Positions 33,562 through 44,200 of a stretch of 64,000 bases of DNA are shown here, in pieces. The notes beneath the pieces are model-generated. The model searched no databases. It saw nothing but the letters and a program-made list of their open reading frames with translations, and was not told the origin of the DNA. The DNA is from Lamellibrachia satsuma (taxonomy: Eukaryota; Annelida; Polychaeta; Sabellida; Siboglinidae), in contig BSQZ01000080.1 in assembly GCA_033239005.1 (NCBI GenBank), positions 2,726,501 to 2,790,500 of the forward strand, in the 5' to 3' direction. The position numbers and the translations under genes were made by a program. How positions within the stretch are numbered: the stretch's first letter is position 1; each line of letters begins with the position of its first letter.

Positions 33562-34796
33562 ACAATACAAGGACTATGCTGTGTCTGAATGAACACTTGA
33601 TGACATATGAACATTGATGAGTATACACTTGAGTGATGAAAAATGTCAAATGTTGAACATGCTATGTCCATATACTCACTTATTACTGTGGTAAATATTA
33701 CCTTGTACTTCTCCAATTTTACCAATGTCAAGTGCTGTTTGCTTAATTGGAGTGTTATGTTAGTAGTTGTTCTGCTATTGTAAAGTAGAATGTGTTATCA
33801 AGTTGTTTAATGTTAGCATAAGTGTTGTGATGCAGTTATGTCACATTCATGGGTAAAGTACCTGGTAGTTATCTTAATATTATGAAGCTCTAGCGCTGGT
33901 AAACTTTGGTGTAGGACACTGCTTGTAGAACAGAGTGGATGTAGCAATATCTAACATTGAACGCTCCCTGTTAAGTGAAATAAGAATTGTTGTTAAGTTT
34001 CCGCTTATAAAACTAAAGCCAATGGCACATTTGCCTGTAACTAAGTGTGTTTTGAATGAGTTCGTACATTATGAGGCACGTAAACAACTTCTCATCACAA
34101 TATCCAAGCGTTATTGTTAGTACAATATTATATTCTTTGCTAAAAACATTATTTGTTTAATATTTTCGGACTAAGGTCGAGCACGCAGCTGTTCTGCTGC
34201 AAAAAGTTTGTCGACAAGTTATTGACATATTGTTAATAAAACTAGAGACGCCAAGGGTAAATTCAGGCAGCGTTTACCGGCCGCTGCTCCATCTTGCAGT
34301 CAATCTGAATGAGTAATGGTTTTCTTAAAAACACAACTGTTGAGATTCCCCACTCGACGTTTCGGCTGCGTTGGATTCTTGATGAACATTTTCATGAAGG
34401 TCAGTCTGAAGGTGACCACATAAATGGCGAAACATCAGTAAAAATATGCGGTTCTTCATATTCAATATAATTATTATTATATTCTTCTTCTTCCTCGTAA
34501 GTGCATGATCCCAGTCTGGCGCATTGTGGTGACTATATACAACTTATACCTATTTAGTATTGGTAAAACAAACATGCAACTATAATATGTAGTCAGAGTA
34601 ATTACAGACCTACTGCTCTGGCCAGCAGCTATTCCAAAGACAAAGTTTGGGAAACATTACTTTATTACCGTATGTCGTACTGTTGTACTACATCGTTGTT
34701 TGTATAGTAATGTATATTCGTGTTTTTTTTTATGCATCCAAAGCATTTGATCGTGTAAATCACTATGTTATATTTAATTAGCTCATAAAGTGTCTG
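33562..34796. other. Unique intergenic DNA, possible LTR remnant
   Basis: Follows the Pol-like C-terminus, so an LTR would be expected here, but only one copy lies in the window and I cannot define its ends. No other gene recognised. Confidence 0.35.
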
Positions 34797-35445
34797 CATA
34801 GAACGTGCATACATAAAGCGTGCATGCATCAAGCGTGCATGCATCAAGCGTGCATGCAAAAAACGTGCATACATAAAACGTGCATGCATAAAGCGTGCAT
34901 GCATAAAGCGTGCATGCATAAAGCGTGCATGCATGCATAAAGCGTGCATGCATGCATAAAGCGTGCATGCATGCATAAAGCGTGCATGCATGCATAAAGC
35001 GTGCATGCATAAAACGTGCATGCATGCATGCATACAGCGTGCATGCATGCATAAAGCGTTCATGCATACATAAAGCGTGCATGCATACATAAAGCGTGCA
35101 TGCATAAAGCGTGCATGCATAAAGCGTGCATGCATAAAGCATGCGTGCATAAAGGGTGCGTGCTTAAAGCGTGCATGCATGCATAAAGCGTGCGTGCATA
35201 AAGCGTGCATGCATGCATAAAGCAAGCATGCACGCATAAAGCGTGCATGCATGCATAAAACGTGCATGCATGCATAAAGCGTGCATGCATAAAACGTGCA
35301 TGCATAAAACGTGCACGCATAAAGCGTGCATGCATAAAGCGTGCATGCATAAAGCATGCATGCATAAAGTGTGTATGCATAAAGCGTGCATGCATAAAGC
35401 GTGCATGCATAAAGCGTGCATGCATAAAGCGTGCATGCACGCTTG
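34797..35445. repeat. 15/19-bp minisatellite rich in GCATGCAT
   Basis: About 40 units of AAAGCGTGCATGCAT, with 19-bp versions carrying an extra GCAT. The core TGCATGCA is palindromic and purine-pyrimidine alternating. Open frames on both strands follow from the unit. Confidence 0.96.
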
Positions 35446-35701
35446 TATGTATGTATGCCACTCCCCCGGACACTTTGTATCTCGGGCGCCAATTTTCAGG
35501 GGTTTATCTACGACTCGACGAAGGAGTCGAGACACTTCTATTTTTTTCTAACTTCACCCTTTTACCCTTTGTAAGTATTACCAACCCGGTTGTGTGAAAA
35601 CTGTTATTTTATGTAAAATACTATGGCGAGTTGTCGGGTTAATGAAGCATACTGTTTGCTGGTAGGCCTACGTGCTATTGGCTGCTCCCCAGGCGGCCAC
35701 T

Positions 35702-35795
35702 TCCGACGTGAGACGTGATACGTGAGACGTGAGACGTGAGACGTAATACGTGAGACGTGAGACGTGAGACGTGTTACGTGAGACGTGAGACACAG
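35702..35795. repeat. 8-bp repeat (ACGTGAG)
   Basis: About a dozen tandem (G)ACGTGAG units with GATACGTG and GTTACGTG variants. Confidence 0.9.
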
Positions 35796-36171
35796 CAGTG
35801 AACACTTCTGTTGGCCACTCCACCGACATGTTTGTGTTTTTACACTCGTCCAAGAAGTAACACTCACCTGATGGTGGTACTTAAGTGTGTGAAACCTAGA
35901 CCGACTTCGTGTTGCTTCAACAGCTAATTCCTTCGTAAGTGAGACGTTTGAAAAGTGGCATAACATCGTCTGATATCTGGCCGAGGTGGACGTGTTTTGA
36001 CGGCGGACGACTGCAGCAGAGACAGGTGGGTTGGTCGGAAGGACCGTCTACGTGGTGAGCTTGAGTCGGCCCGTGCCACTAAACATGACGCGTCTCGTAG
36101 AGTCGTAGACGGACACTTCAATGGTTAACTCTCTATATATGTACACGTGTACACGTCCACTCTCGCTGACC
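35796..36171. other. Unique intergenic DNA
   Basis: No coding similarity recognised. Confidence 0.5.
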
Positions 36172-36695
36172 CGACAGTTGGTTGTATACAATGTACAGTG
36201 TAGGCCTACTTATACAGTTGGTTGTACACAGTGTACAGTGTCTGTCTACTTATACAGTTGGTTGTACACAGTGTACAGTGTCTGTCTACTTATACAGTTG
36301 GTTGTGCACAATGTACAGTGTATGCCTACTTATACAGATGGTTGTACACAATGTACAGTGTCTGTCTACTTATACAGTTGGTTGTACACAATGTACAGTG
36401 TCTGTCTACTTATACAGTTGGTTGTACACAATGTACAGTGTCTGTCTACTTATCCAGTTGGTTGTACACAGTGTACAGTGTCTGTCTACTTATACAGTTG
36501 ATTGTGCACAATGCACAGTGTCTGTCTACTTATACAGTTGATTGTACACAATGTACAGTGTCTGTCTACTTATACAGTTGGTTGTACACAATGTACAGTG
36601 TCTGTCTACTTATACAGTTGATTGTGCACAATGTACAGTGTCTGTCTACTTATACAGTTGGTTGTACAAAATGTACAATGTATGTGATAACAGTC
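36172..36695. repeat. 40-bp minisatellite, about thirteen copies
   Basis: Unit TTATACAGTTGGTTGTACAC plus AATGTACAGTGTCTGTCTAC, exact 40-bp period. Contains the inverted words TGTACA and GTACAC. Confidence 0.97.
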
Positions 36696-36917
36696 TACTT
36701 ATACAGTTGTATTACTCTACTGTTACGTTACCGGCAGCGCAGCGTAGTAAATGGATGTTTAACGGAATAAAAATGTAACCAGTACAATGTACAATTATAA
36801 ATGACACCACTGAAACATCTAGTGAAGTCTGACAACATCGCCATGTCGAATAACAGTGGGTGGCTAGCTGGCTGTGTGTAGGTGGTTGGCTGGCTACGTG
36901 TGTGGTTGGCTGCCTGG

Positions 36918-36928
36918 CTGTGCGTGTG

Positions 36929-37025
<97 letters not shown>

Positions 37026-37040
37026 GCGTGCGTGCGTGTA
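36918..37040. repeat. (TGCG)n microsatellite
   Basis: About 30 TGCG units, alternating purine-pyrimidine; lies just upstream of the small secreted-protein gene. Confidence 0.98.
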
Positions 37041-37132
37041 AAGTATGATAAACCTTGTTTCCTGTTCTATATGATATATGTTCTCTGGTTTCAGCTTTTT
37101 CACGATTCCGGGCTCCTCCTGGCTACTACACA

Positions 37133-37245
37133 ATGACACAGAAGGTAATATGTAATCAATTTGGGGGCCCGGCATCCGACGCCTGTGTGTGCGTGTGTGC
37201 GTGCGTGCGTGTGCGTGCGTGTGTTCCGACACCTCTGTGTGTTCG

Positions 37246-37277
<32 letters not shown>

Positions 37278-37451
37278 AACGAGCGAGCGTGTGTGCGTAA
37301 GCGTGCGTGAGCGTGCGTGCGTGTGCGTGCGTGCGTGCGTGTGTTCCGACACCTGTGTGCGTTCGTTCGTTCGTTCGTTCGTTCGTTCCTGTGTGTTCGT
37401 TCGTTCGTGCGTGCGTGCGTGCGTGCATGCGTGCGTGCGTGCGTGCGTTTT

Positions 37452-37516
<65 letters not shown>

Positions 37517-37856
37517 TTCATTTTCTCAATGCATCTTCTTGCAGTTGTTCGCCATGACTGCCCTGGCGCTGTTGGTCTGCAGTGTGATAGTGCCGGAAGT
37601 GACGTCAACCACATGGTCACAGAACATGATCATCTGCATGGAAGCTTGCACGAAGGCCTCCAACGAGTGCACTGCGCAGTGCAATACAGACGGACTCGGC
37701 GACGACTGTATCAATAAGCGATGTGTCCGTGGAATGCGCAACTGTAGCGAATTCTGCAACTATCTATACGGTGCAGAACTCATGTCGTGGGAACAATTTG
37801 AAAAACTTCTTCATAATAGCCATCCTGTCAAGCGTATGCCTAAATTGACCGACTGA
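37133..37856 (+). CDS. Small secreted eight-cysteine protein, two coding exons (37133-37144, 37545-37856)
   Basis: The first exon begins after an acceptor-like TTTCAG at 37094 (so a non-coding exon may lie upstream), has ATG at 37133 and ends in CAGAAG/GTAATA. The second begins after CATCTTCTTGCAG/ at 37545. The join is phase 0 and gives 107 residues: MTQK, then LFAMTALALLVCSVIV, an evident signal peptide. The mature part has eight cysteines spaced C-x3-C-x6-C-x3-C-x8-C-x4-C-x6-C-x3-C, that is, two similar four-cysteine blocks, and a cysteine-free tail ending at TGA 37854. No family recognised and no function inferred. The 400-bp intron is mostly (TGCG)n. If the first exon is wrong, an in-frame ATG at 37554 still leaves a 100-residue frame. 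Confidence 0.65.
37177..37520. repeat. Interrupted (TGCG)n / (GTTC)n array in the intron
   Basis: TGCG blocks separated by TTCCGACACCTGTGTG words (near 37224 and 37344) and a GTTC run near 37360-37386, showing partial duplication inside the array. Confidence 0.95.
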
Positions 37857-37907
37857 ACGGAAAGTATCGAACTAGTGGATAGACAGCGCACATTGGGGAA
37901 AAACATT

Positions 37908-38028
<121 letters not shown>

Positions 38029-38029
38029 T

Positions 38030-38566
38030 TACTTACTTATGTCTTCCACTTAATGGAATTCCGCTATTAGATTTGTCCCGCTGAGATTCGTGTCTTTCTC
38101 TAGTATGTTTTGTAGAGTAGTTGTTGGTCGACCTCTTCTCCGAGGGCCATCGGGCTTCCAGAGCAGGACTTTGTTGGCTGCTTCGTCATGACGCATCACA
38201 TGACCTGCCAGACGAAGACGCCGGTGTCTCACGAAGGTCCGTGGGAGGGAGCCGTACAGTTCTTGGTTGGTCACGTGGTGGCGCCATGACACATTTTGAG
38301 TTTTCTGTAGCATTCTTGTGTAGATGCCATCCAGTGCATTTTCTACTGATTGTGTTAGTGACCACGAGTCGCATCCATATATCAGGATCGGCTCAACCGT
38401 CGTCCAGAAAATCTTCAGTTTGGTGAGTCTGCAGATGGGTGCTCTCCAAACTTGAAGGACGTGAACTGCCGCCCACGCCTGGGCTTTTCTGCACTGGATG
38501 TCATGCTGTGAGTTTGTGCAGGATCCGAGATATTTAAAATCCTCTACTTTCTCAATTTGACTCCCA

Positions 38567-38573
<7 letters not shown>
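38030..38573 (-). mobile_element. RTE-like LINE ORF2 C-terminal fragment
   Basis: The minus strand has an open frame from about 38573 to 38050: [52 protein letters not shown] and GPRRRGRPTTTLQ. This order (DFKYLG, LLYGCESW, RRLRxxGHVxR, RRGRPxxT) is the C-terminal region after the reverse transcriptase in RTE-like elements. The RT itself is absent. Both ends meet (TA)n tracts. Confidence 0.85.
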
Positions 38574-38647
<74 letters not shown>

Positions 38648-38783
38648 GATGGGCACTCTCCAAACTTTGTGAAGGACGTGAACTGCCGCCCACGCCTGGG
38701 CTTTTCTGCACTGGATGTCATGCTGTGAGTTTGTGCAGGATCCGAGATATTTAAAATCCTCTACTTTCTCAATTTGACTCCCA

Positions 38784-38852
<69 letters not shown>
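38574..38852. repeat. Duplicated LINE segment between (TA)n tracts
   Basis: (TA)n at 38574-38644 and 38788-38851. The block 38645-38787 repeats 38428-38573 of the LINE with few changes (for example CTTTGTGAAGG for CTTGAAGG), so a LINE piece plus its (TA)n tract was duplicated in tandem. Confidence 0.93.
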
Positions 38853-38856
<4 letters not shown>

Positions 38857-39190
38857 ATATAGAAGTAAATAATGTTTTATTAATTTTAATATACAACTTA
38901 ATTCAAGACAAAAGCAACTAAGCAACATAGATGAGGTGGCTACTAGAGAAGTATAAACTTATCGAGCTGATAGCCTATTAAATAAAAAACTAAATATAGT
39001 ATATTCTCATATTAATAAATGTTATACTATTGAATCAATAACAATAAATTCAATCAATAGTAATGGATTCAGGTTATGCATTTCCTTTAAATAAAGATAA
39101 TATATCGGAACATGATAATTAAAGAGCGTACTTATTACAACATATATTTCCATTAAATTAATTAATTTATACCAATTATGAATGTCCTGA
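38853..39190. other. AT-rich intergenic DNA
   Basis: No array or gene recognised. Confidence 0.5.
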
Positions 39191-39191
39191 T

Positions 39192-39716
39192 TTTATGCTT
39201 AAAAATATTTAAAGAAATTCAAATTTTTAATATATAGAGGTAGTTTGTTCCATAGTCGTGCCCCTATTAATAATCAAGGAGTTCTCTCCAATTCGATTTT
39301 TTGATCTTGGTATATATAAATTTGCCTCCTGTCCTGAGCTTCTCGTCATGGTCTCACTATTAGGTTTGTAGAATTGGTGGAATAGATCAGGAAGTTGATT
39401 CCGACGCTGTTTATACACAACTATTAGGACATTAAGAGTAAATCATTCATGAACTTTTAGAATATTAAGTTCCAGGTGCAAGGCGGTGGCACTATCGCGA
39501 CTGTTACGCGTTGCTAATGTTTTAAGTAATTGATTTTGGATAACTTGTATTTTAGCTGATCTTACACGCTGACGCTGATCCCATAATTAATATGGGGAAA
39601 TACACAGGCATAATACAATTGCCTTACTATATCAGTGTTTATGAACGAGGCAATATGATGAAATACACCTGATAGCTTAGACACCTTTATACAAAGTTCA
39701 ATTTGTTTGCCTTGCA
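39192..39716 (-). mobile_element. LINE ORF2 C-terminal fragment
   Basis: With frame changes, the minus strand reads CIKVSKLSGVFHHIASFINT, IVRQLYYACVFPHINYGI, IQVIQNQLLKTLATR, RRNQLPDLFHQFYKPNSETM and ARLWNKLPLYIKNLNFFKYF. These are the standard blocks after the reverse transcriptase in Jockey/CR1-group elements. Its upstream side is cut by the (TG)n/(TGCG)n tract at 39746. Confidence 0.75.
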
Positions 39717-39743
39717 GCAATAATGACACGACGGCGATATATA

Positions 39744-39991
<248 letters not shown>

Positions 39992-40129
39992 TTTCCAATT
40001 GAAACGGTGATCAACATATTTGTTGAATATTAAAACGTTCTGAACTACAGTGTGTTTGTATGCTAAGTTAGGATGTCTTGTTCAGTTATCCAGCTGCTAA
40101 CAGTATAGTATCATTTACGACCATTACTG

Positions 40130-40441
40130 CTACGAACTCATGTTGTTAAACACGGATACGTCTTGTACAGAACCAATACCTAAAGCATACAGTTGAACCG
40201 GATCAGTAATCCCCATTTTCAACGGAGCTAAATTATTGCGAAGAAATTTTGCTAGCTGTCTTGCAAACACTGCTGGAAATACGGAGTTAGCTCGATATAT
40301 CTTATCTATGTAAACGACACGTTCTACTACTAAGTTAGCTCGATATATCTTATCTATGTAAACGACACGTTCTACTACTAAGTTAGCTCGATATATCTTA
40401 TCTATGTAAACGACACGTTCTACTACTAAACAACTAAGCTG
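40130..40441 (-). CDS. Possible exon of a VWA-domain protein with a threefold 48-bp in-frame repeat
   Basis: After an acceptor-like CTGTCTGCAG (40442-40451) the minus strand reads three copies of a 16-residue unit, (N)LVVERVVYIDKIYRA, then SVFPAVFARQLAKFLRNN, LAPLKMGITDPVQLYALGIG and SVQDVSVFNNMSS before TAG. The xVxLYALGIGSVxD...LNNxxS segment resembles the last strand and helix of a von Willebrand factor A domain. Only this piece is visible and no neighbouring exon was found; a pseudogene is equally possible. Confidence 0.35.
   Translation of the reverse strand, partial: QLSCLVVERVVYIDKIYRANLVVERVVYIDKIYRANLVVERVVYIDKIYRANSVFPAVFARQLAKFLRNNLAPLKMGITDPVQLYALGIGSVQDVSVFNNMSS
40283..40427. 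repeat. 48-bp tandem repeat, three copies
   Basis: Three identical copies of a 48-bp unit with TTAGCTCGATATATCTTATC. Codon-multiple period keeps the minus frame open. Confidence 0.97.
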
Positions 40442-40567
40442 CAGACAGAACATTTTAATAAGCATTCATTTCGCACGCGAACAAGATCATTTCCGCCAAC
40501 AATCCGTTCCGGACGCGTCATTGACACTAATCTCATTCCACAATTGTCGACGTGCACACTCTTGCGA

Positions 40568-40635
40568 ACTTTTCTTGCCTATTTGTACAATCTTGCCTAC
40601 TTGTACAATCTGGCCTACTTGTACAATGTACAGGC
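40568..40635. repeat. About 18-bp repeat (CTACTTGTACAATCTGGC)
   Basis: Three to four short copies containing the palindrome TTGTACAA. Confidence 0.85.
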
Positions 40636-40859
40636 CATGTTTCACAGTACAGTATACTGCGTTGAACATAATAATTTCCGACCATAGCAATTTGATAATC
40701 GTCACGTTGTGCGAAAGTGCGACAATGCTCCACAGCGGGATTGTGCACTTATAAGGAAGAAGAATGCAAAGAAGACAAACGTGTTGACAAACAAGACGTT
40801 AACAGCAACCCATCATGATCAATAATCATAAACTTGAGTATGTCTAATTATTATACATG

Positions 40860-41290
40860 GGCAACATCATCAATATCTAACGAGGTGAAGAAAAGTACAT
40901 CAGAACACGATTGGGTAAAGCTAGGTTTGAACTTGCAAAGCTATAACCCCTACGGAATTCCTCCCGAAAGACTAACTTAGAATCTGCTAGAACAGTGTCT
41001 TCTCCGTGCTACTCTACGGTTCTGGGTGTTGGCGAATAACACAGCAAGATACCAACATTATTACCAGTTTTCACAACACCTACGGCATTGCAAGTGTATT
41101 GATCCGAGATCATCTCCAACACCAGACTCCACCAAAAACAAAACATGAGAAAGCTATCATCCTCATCATAAAAATGAGAAGATGTAAATGGTCATGTCTT
41201 TAGAATAACCACTGACCTGCCAGAGAAAACGGCACCAGAATGGGAAAGTGAAAGGAACCGACCAAAACAACATAGAGATGAACCATGGAA
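40860..41290 (+). mobile_element. Decayed RTE-like LINE C-terminal end, source of the 59-bp array
   Basis: The plus strand shows YIRTRLGKARFELAKL (about 40890-40940), LLYGSGCWRITQQDT (41006-41050), MRRCKWS (about 41170) and GK*KEPTKTT*R*TMEEVKIA (41243-41305), where the stops replace residues in a GKRKxGRPKTTWRRTxEEELK-type motif. The stops are TGA/TAG at codons expected as CGA/AGA or TGG. The frame runs without break into AGLTWGTAARRDQ, which is the start of the 59-bp array. Confidence 0.8.
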
Positions 41291-44200
41291 GAAGTGAAGA
41301 TTGCTGGGCTGACCTGGGGCACAGCGGCAAGGAGAGACCAATACACGGGGAACTGAAGGCTGCTGGGCTGACATGGGGCACAGCGGCAAGGAGAGACCAA
41401 GACACGGGGAACTGAAGGCTGTTGGGCTGACATGGGGCACAGTGACAAGGAGAGACCAAGACACGGGGAACTGAAGGCTGCTGGGCTGACATGGGGCACA
41501 GCGGCAAGGAGAGACCAAGACACGGGGAACTGAAGGCTGCTGGGCTGACATGGGGCACAGCGGCAAGGAGAAGCCAAGACAGAGGGAACTGAAGGCTGCT
41601 GGGCTGACATGGGGCACAGTGACAAGGAGAGACCAAGACACGGGGAATTGAAGGCTGCTGGGCTGACCTGGGGCACAGTGACAAGGAGAGACCAAGACAC
41701 GGGGAACTGAAGGCTGCTGGGCTGACATGGGGCACAGCGGCAAGGAGAGACCAAGACACGGGGAACTGAAGGCTGCTGGGCTGACATGGGGCACAGCGGC
41801 AAGGAGAGGCCAAGACACGGGGAACTGAAGGCTGCTGGGCTGACATGGGGCACAGCGGCAAGGAGAGACCAAGACACGGGGAACTGAAGGCTGCTGGGCT
41901 GACCTGGGGCACAGTGACAAGGAGAGACCAAGACACGGGAACTGAAGGCTGCTGGGCTGACATGGGGCAGAGTGACAAGGAGAGACCAAGACACGGGAAC
42001 TGAAGGCTGCTGGGCTGACATGGGGCACAGTGACAAGGAGAGACCAAGACACGGGAACTGAAGGCTGCTGGGCTGACATGGGGCACAGTGACAAGGAGAA
42101 ACAAAGACACGGGGAACTGAAGGCTGCTGGGTTGACATGGGGCACAGCGGCAAGGAGAGACCAAGACACGGGGAACTGAAGGCTGCTGGGCTGACCTGGG
42201 GCACTGCGGCAAGGAGAGACCAAGACACGGGGAACTGAAGGCTGCTGGGCTGGCATGGGGCACAGCGGCAAGGAGAGACCAAGACACGGGGAACTGAAGG
42301 CTGCTGGGCTGACATGGGGCACAGTGACAAGGAGAGACCAAGACACGGGGAACTGAAGGCTGCTGGGCTGACATGGGGCACAGCGGCAAGGAGAGACCAA
42401 GACACGGGGAACTGAAGGCTGCTGGGCTGACATGGGGCACAGCGCCAAGGAGAGACCAAGACACGGGGAACTGAAGGCTGCTGGGCTGACATGGGGCACA
42501 GCGGCAAGGAGAGACCAAGACACGGGGAACTGAAGGCTGCTGGGCTGACATGGGGCACAGCGGCAAAGAGAGACCAAGACACGGGGAACTGAAGGCTGCT
42601 GGGCTGACATGGGGCACAGCGACAAGGAGAGACCAAGACACGGGGAACTGAAGGCTGCTGGGCTGACATGGGGCACAGTGACAAGGAGAGACCAAGAAAC
42701 GGGGAACTGGAGGCTGCTGGGCTGACATGGGGCACAGTGACAAGGAGAGACCAAGACACGGGGAACTGAAGGCTGCTGGGCTGACATGGGGCACAGTGTC
42801 AAGGAGAGACCAAGACACGGGGAACTGAAAGCTGCTGGGCTGACATGGGGCACAGCGGCAAGGAGAGACGAATACACGGGGAACTGAAGGCTGCTGTACT
42901 GACCTGGGGCACAGCGGCAAGGAGAGACCAAGACACGGGGAACTGAAGGCTGCTGGGCTGACATGGGGCACAGCGGCAAGGAGAGACCAAGACACGGGAA
43001 ACTGAAGGCTGCTGGGCTGACATGGGGCACAGTGACAAGGAGAGACCAAGACACGGGGAACTGAAGGCTGCTGGGCTGACATGGGGCACAGCGGCAAGGA
43101 GAAGCCAAGACAGAGGGAACTGAAGGCTGCTGGGCTGACATGGGGCACAGTGACAAGGAGAGACCAAGACACGGGGAACTGAAGGCTGCTGGGCTGACCT
43201 GGGGCACAGTGACAAGGAGAGACCAAGACACGGGGATCTGAAGGCTGCTGGGCTGACATGGGGCACAGCGGCAAGGAGAGACCAAGACACGGGGAACTGA
43301 AGGCTGCTGCGCTGACATGGGGCACAGTGCCAAGGAGAGGCCAAGACACGGGGAACTGAAGGCTGCTGGGCTGACATGGGGCACAGCGGCAAGGAGAGAC
43401 CAAGACACGGGGAACTGAAGGCTGCTGGGCTGACCTGGGGCACAGTGACAAGGAGAGACCAAGACACGGGGAACTGAAGGCTGCTGGGCTGACATGGGGC
43501 ACAGTGACAAGGAGAGACCAAGACACGGGGAACTGAAGGCTGCTGGGCTGACATGGGGCACAGTGACAAGGAGAGACCAAGACACGGGGAACTGAAGGCT
43601 GCTGGGCTGACATGGGGCACAGTGACAAGGAGAGACCAAGACACGGGGAACTGAAGGCTGCTGGGTTGACATGGGGCACAGCGGCAAGGAGAGACCAAGA
43701 CACGGGGAACTGAAGGCTGCTGGGCTGACCTGGGGCACAGCGGCAAGGAGAGACCAAGACACGGGGAACGGAAGGCTGCTGGGCTGGCATGGGGCACAGC
43801 GGCAAGGAGAGACGAATACACGGGGAACTGAAGGCTGCTGTACTGACCTGGGGCACAGCGGCAAGGAGAGACCAAGACACGGGGAACTGAAGGCTGCTGG
43901 GCTGACATGGGGCACAGCGGCAAGGAGAGACCAAGACACGGGAAACTGAAGGCTGCTGGGCTGACATGGGGCACAGTGACAAGGAGAGACCAAGACACGG
44001 GGAACTGAAGGCTGCTGGGCTGACATGGGGCACAGCGGCAAGGAGAAGCCAAGACAGAGGGAACTGAAGGCTGCTGGGCTGACACGGGGCACAGTGACAA
44101 GGAGAGACCAAGACACGGGGAACTGAAGGCTGCTGGGCTGACCTGGGGCACAGTGACAAGGAGAGACCAAGACACGGGGATCTGAAGGCTGCTGGGCTGA

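Noticed and set aside
34665..35597. Cys/His/Met-rich frames on both strands
   Set aside because: They arise from the GCATGCAT array; open in several frames on both strands at once.
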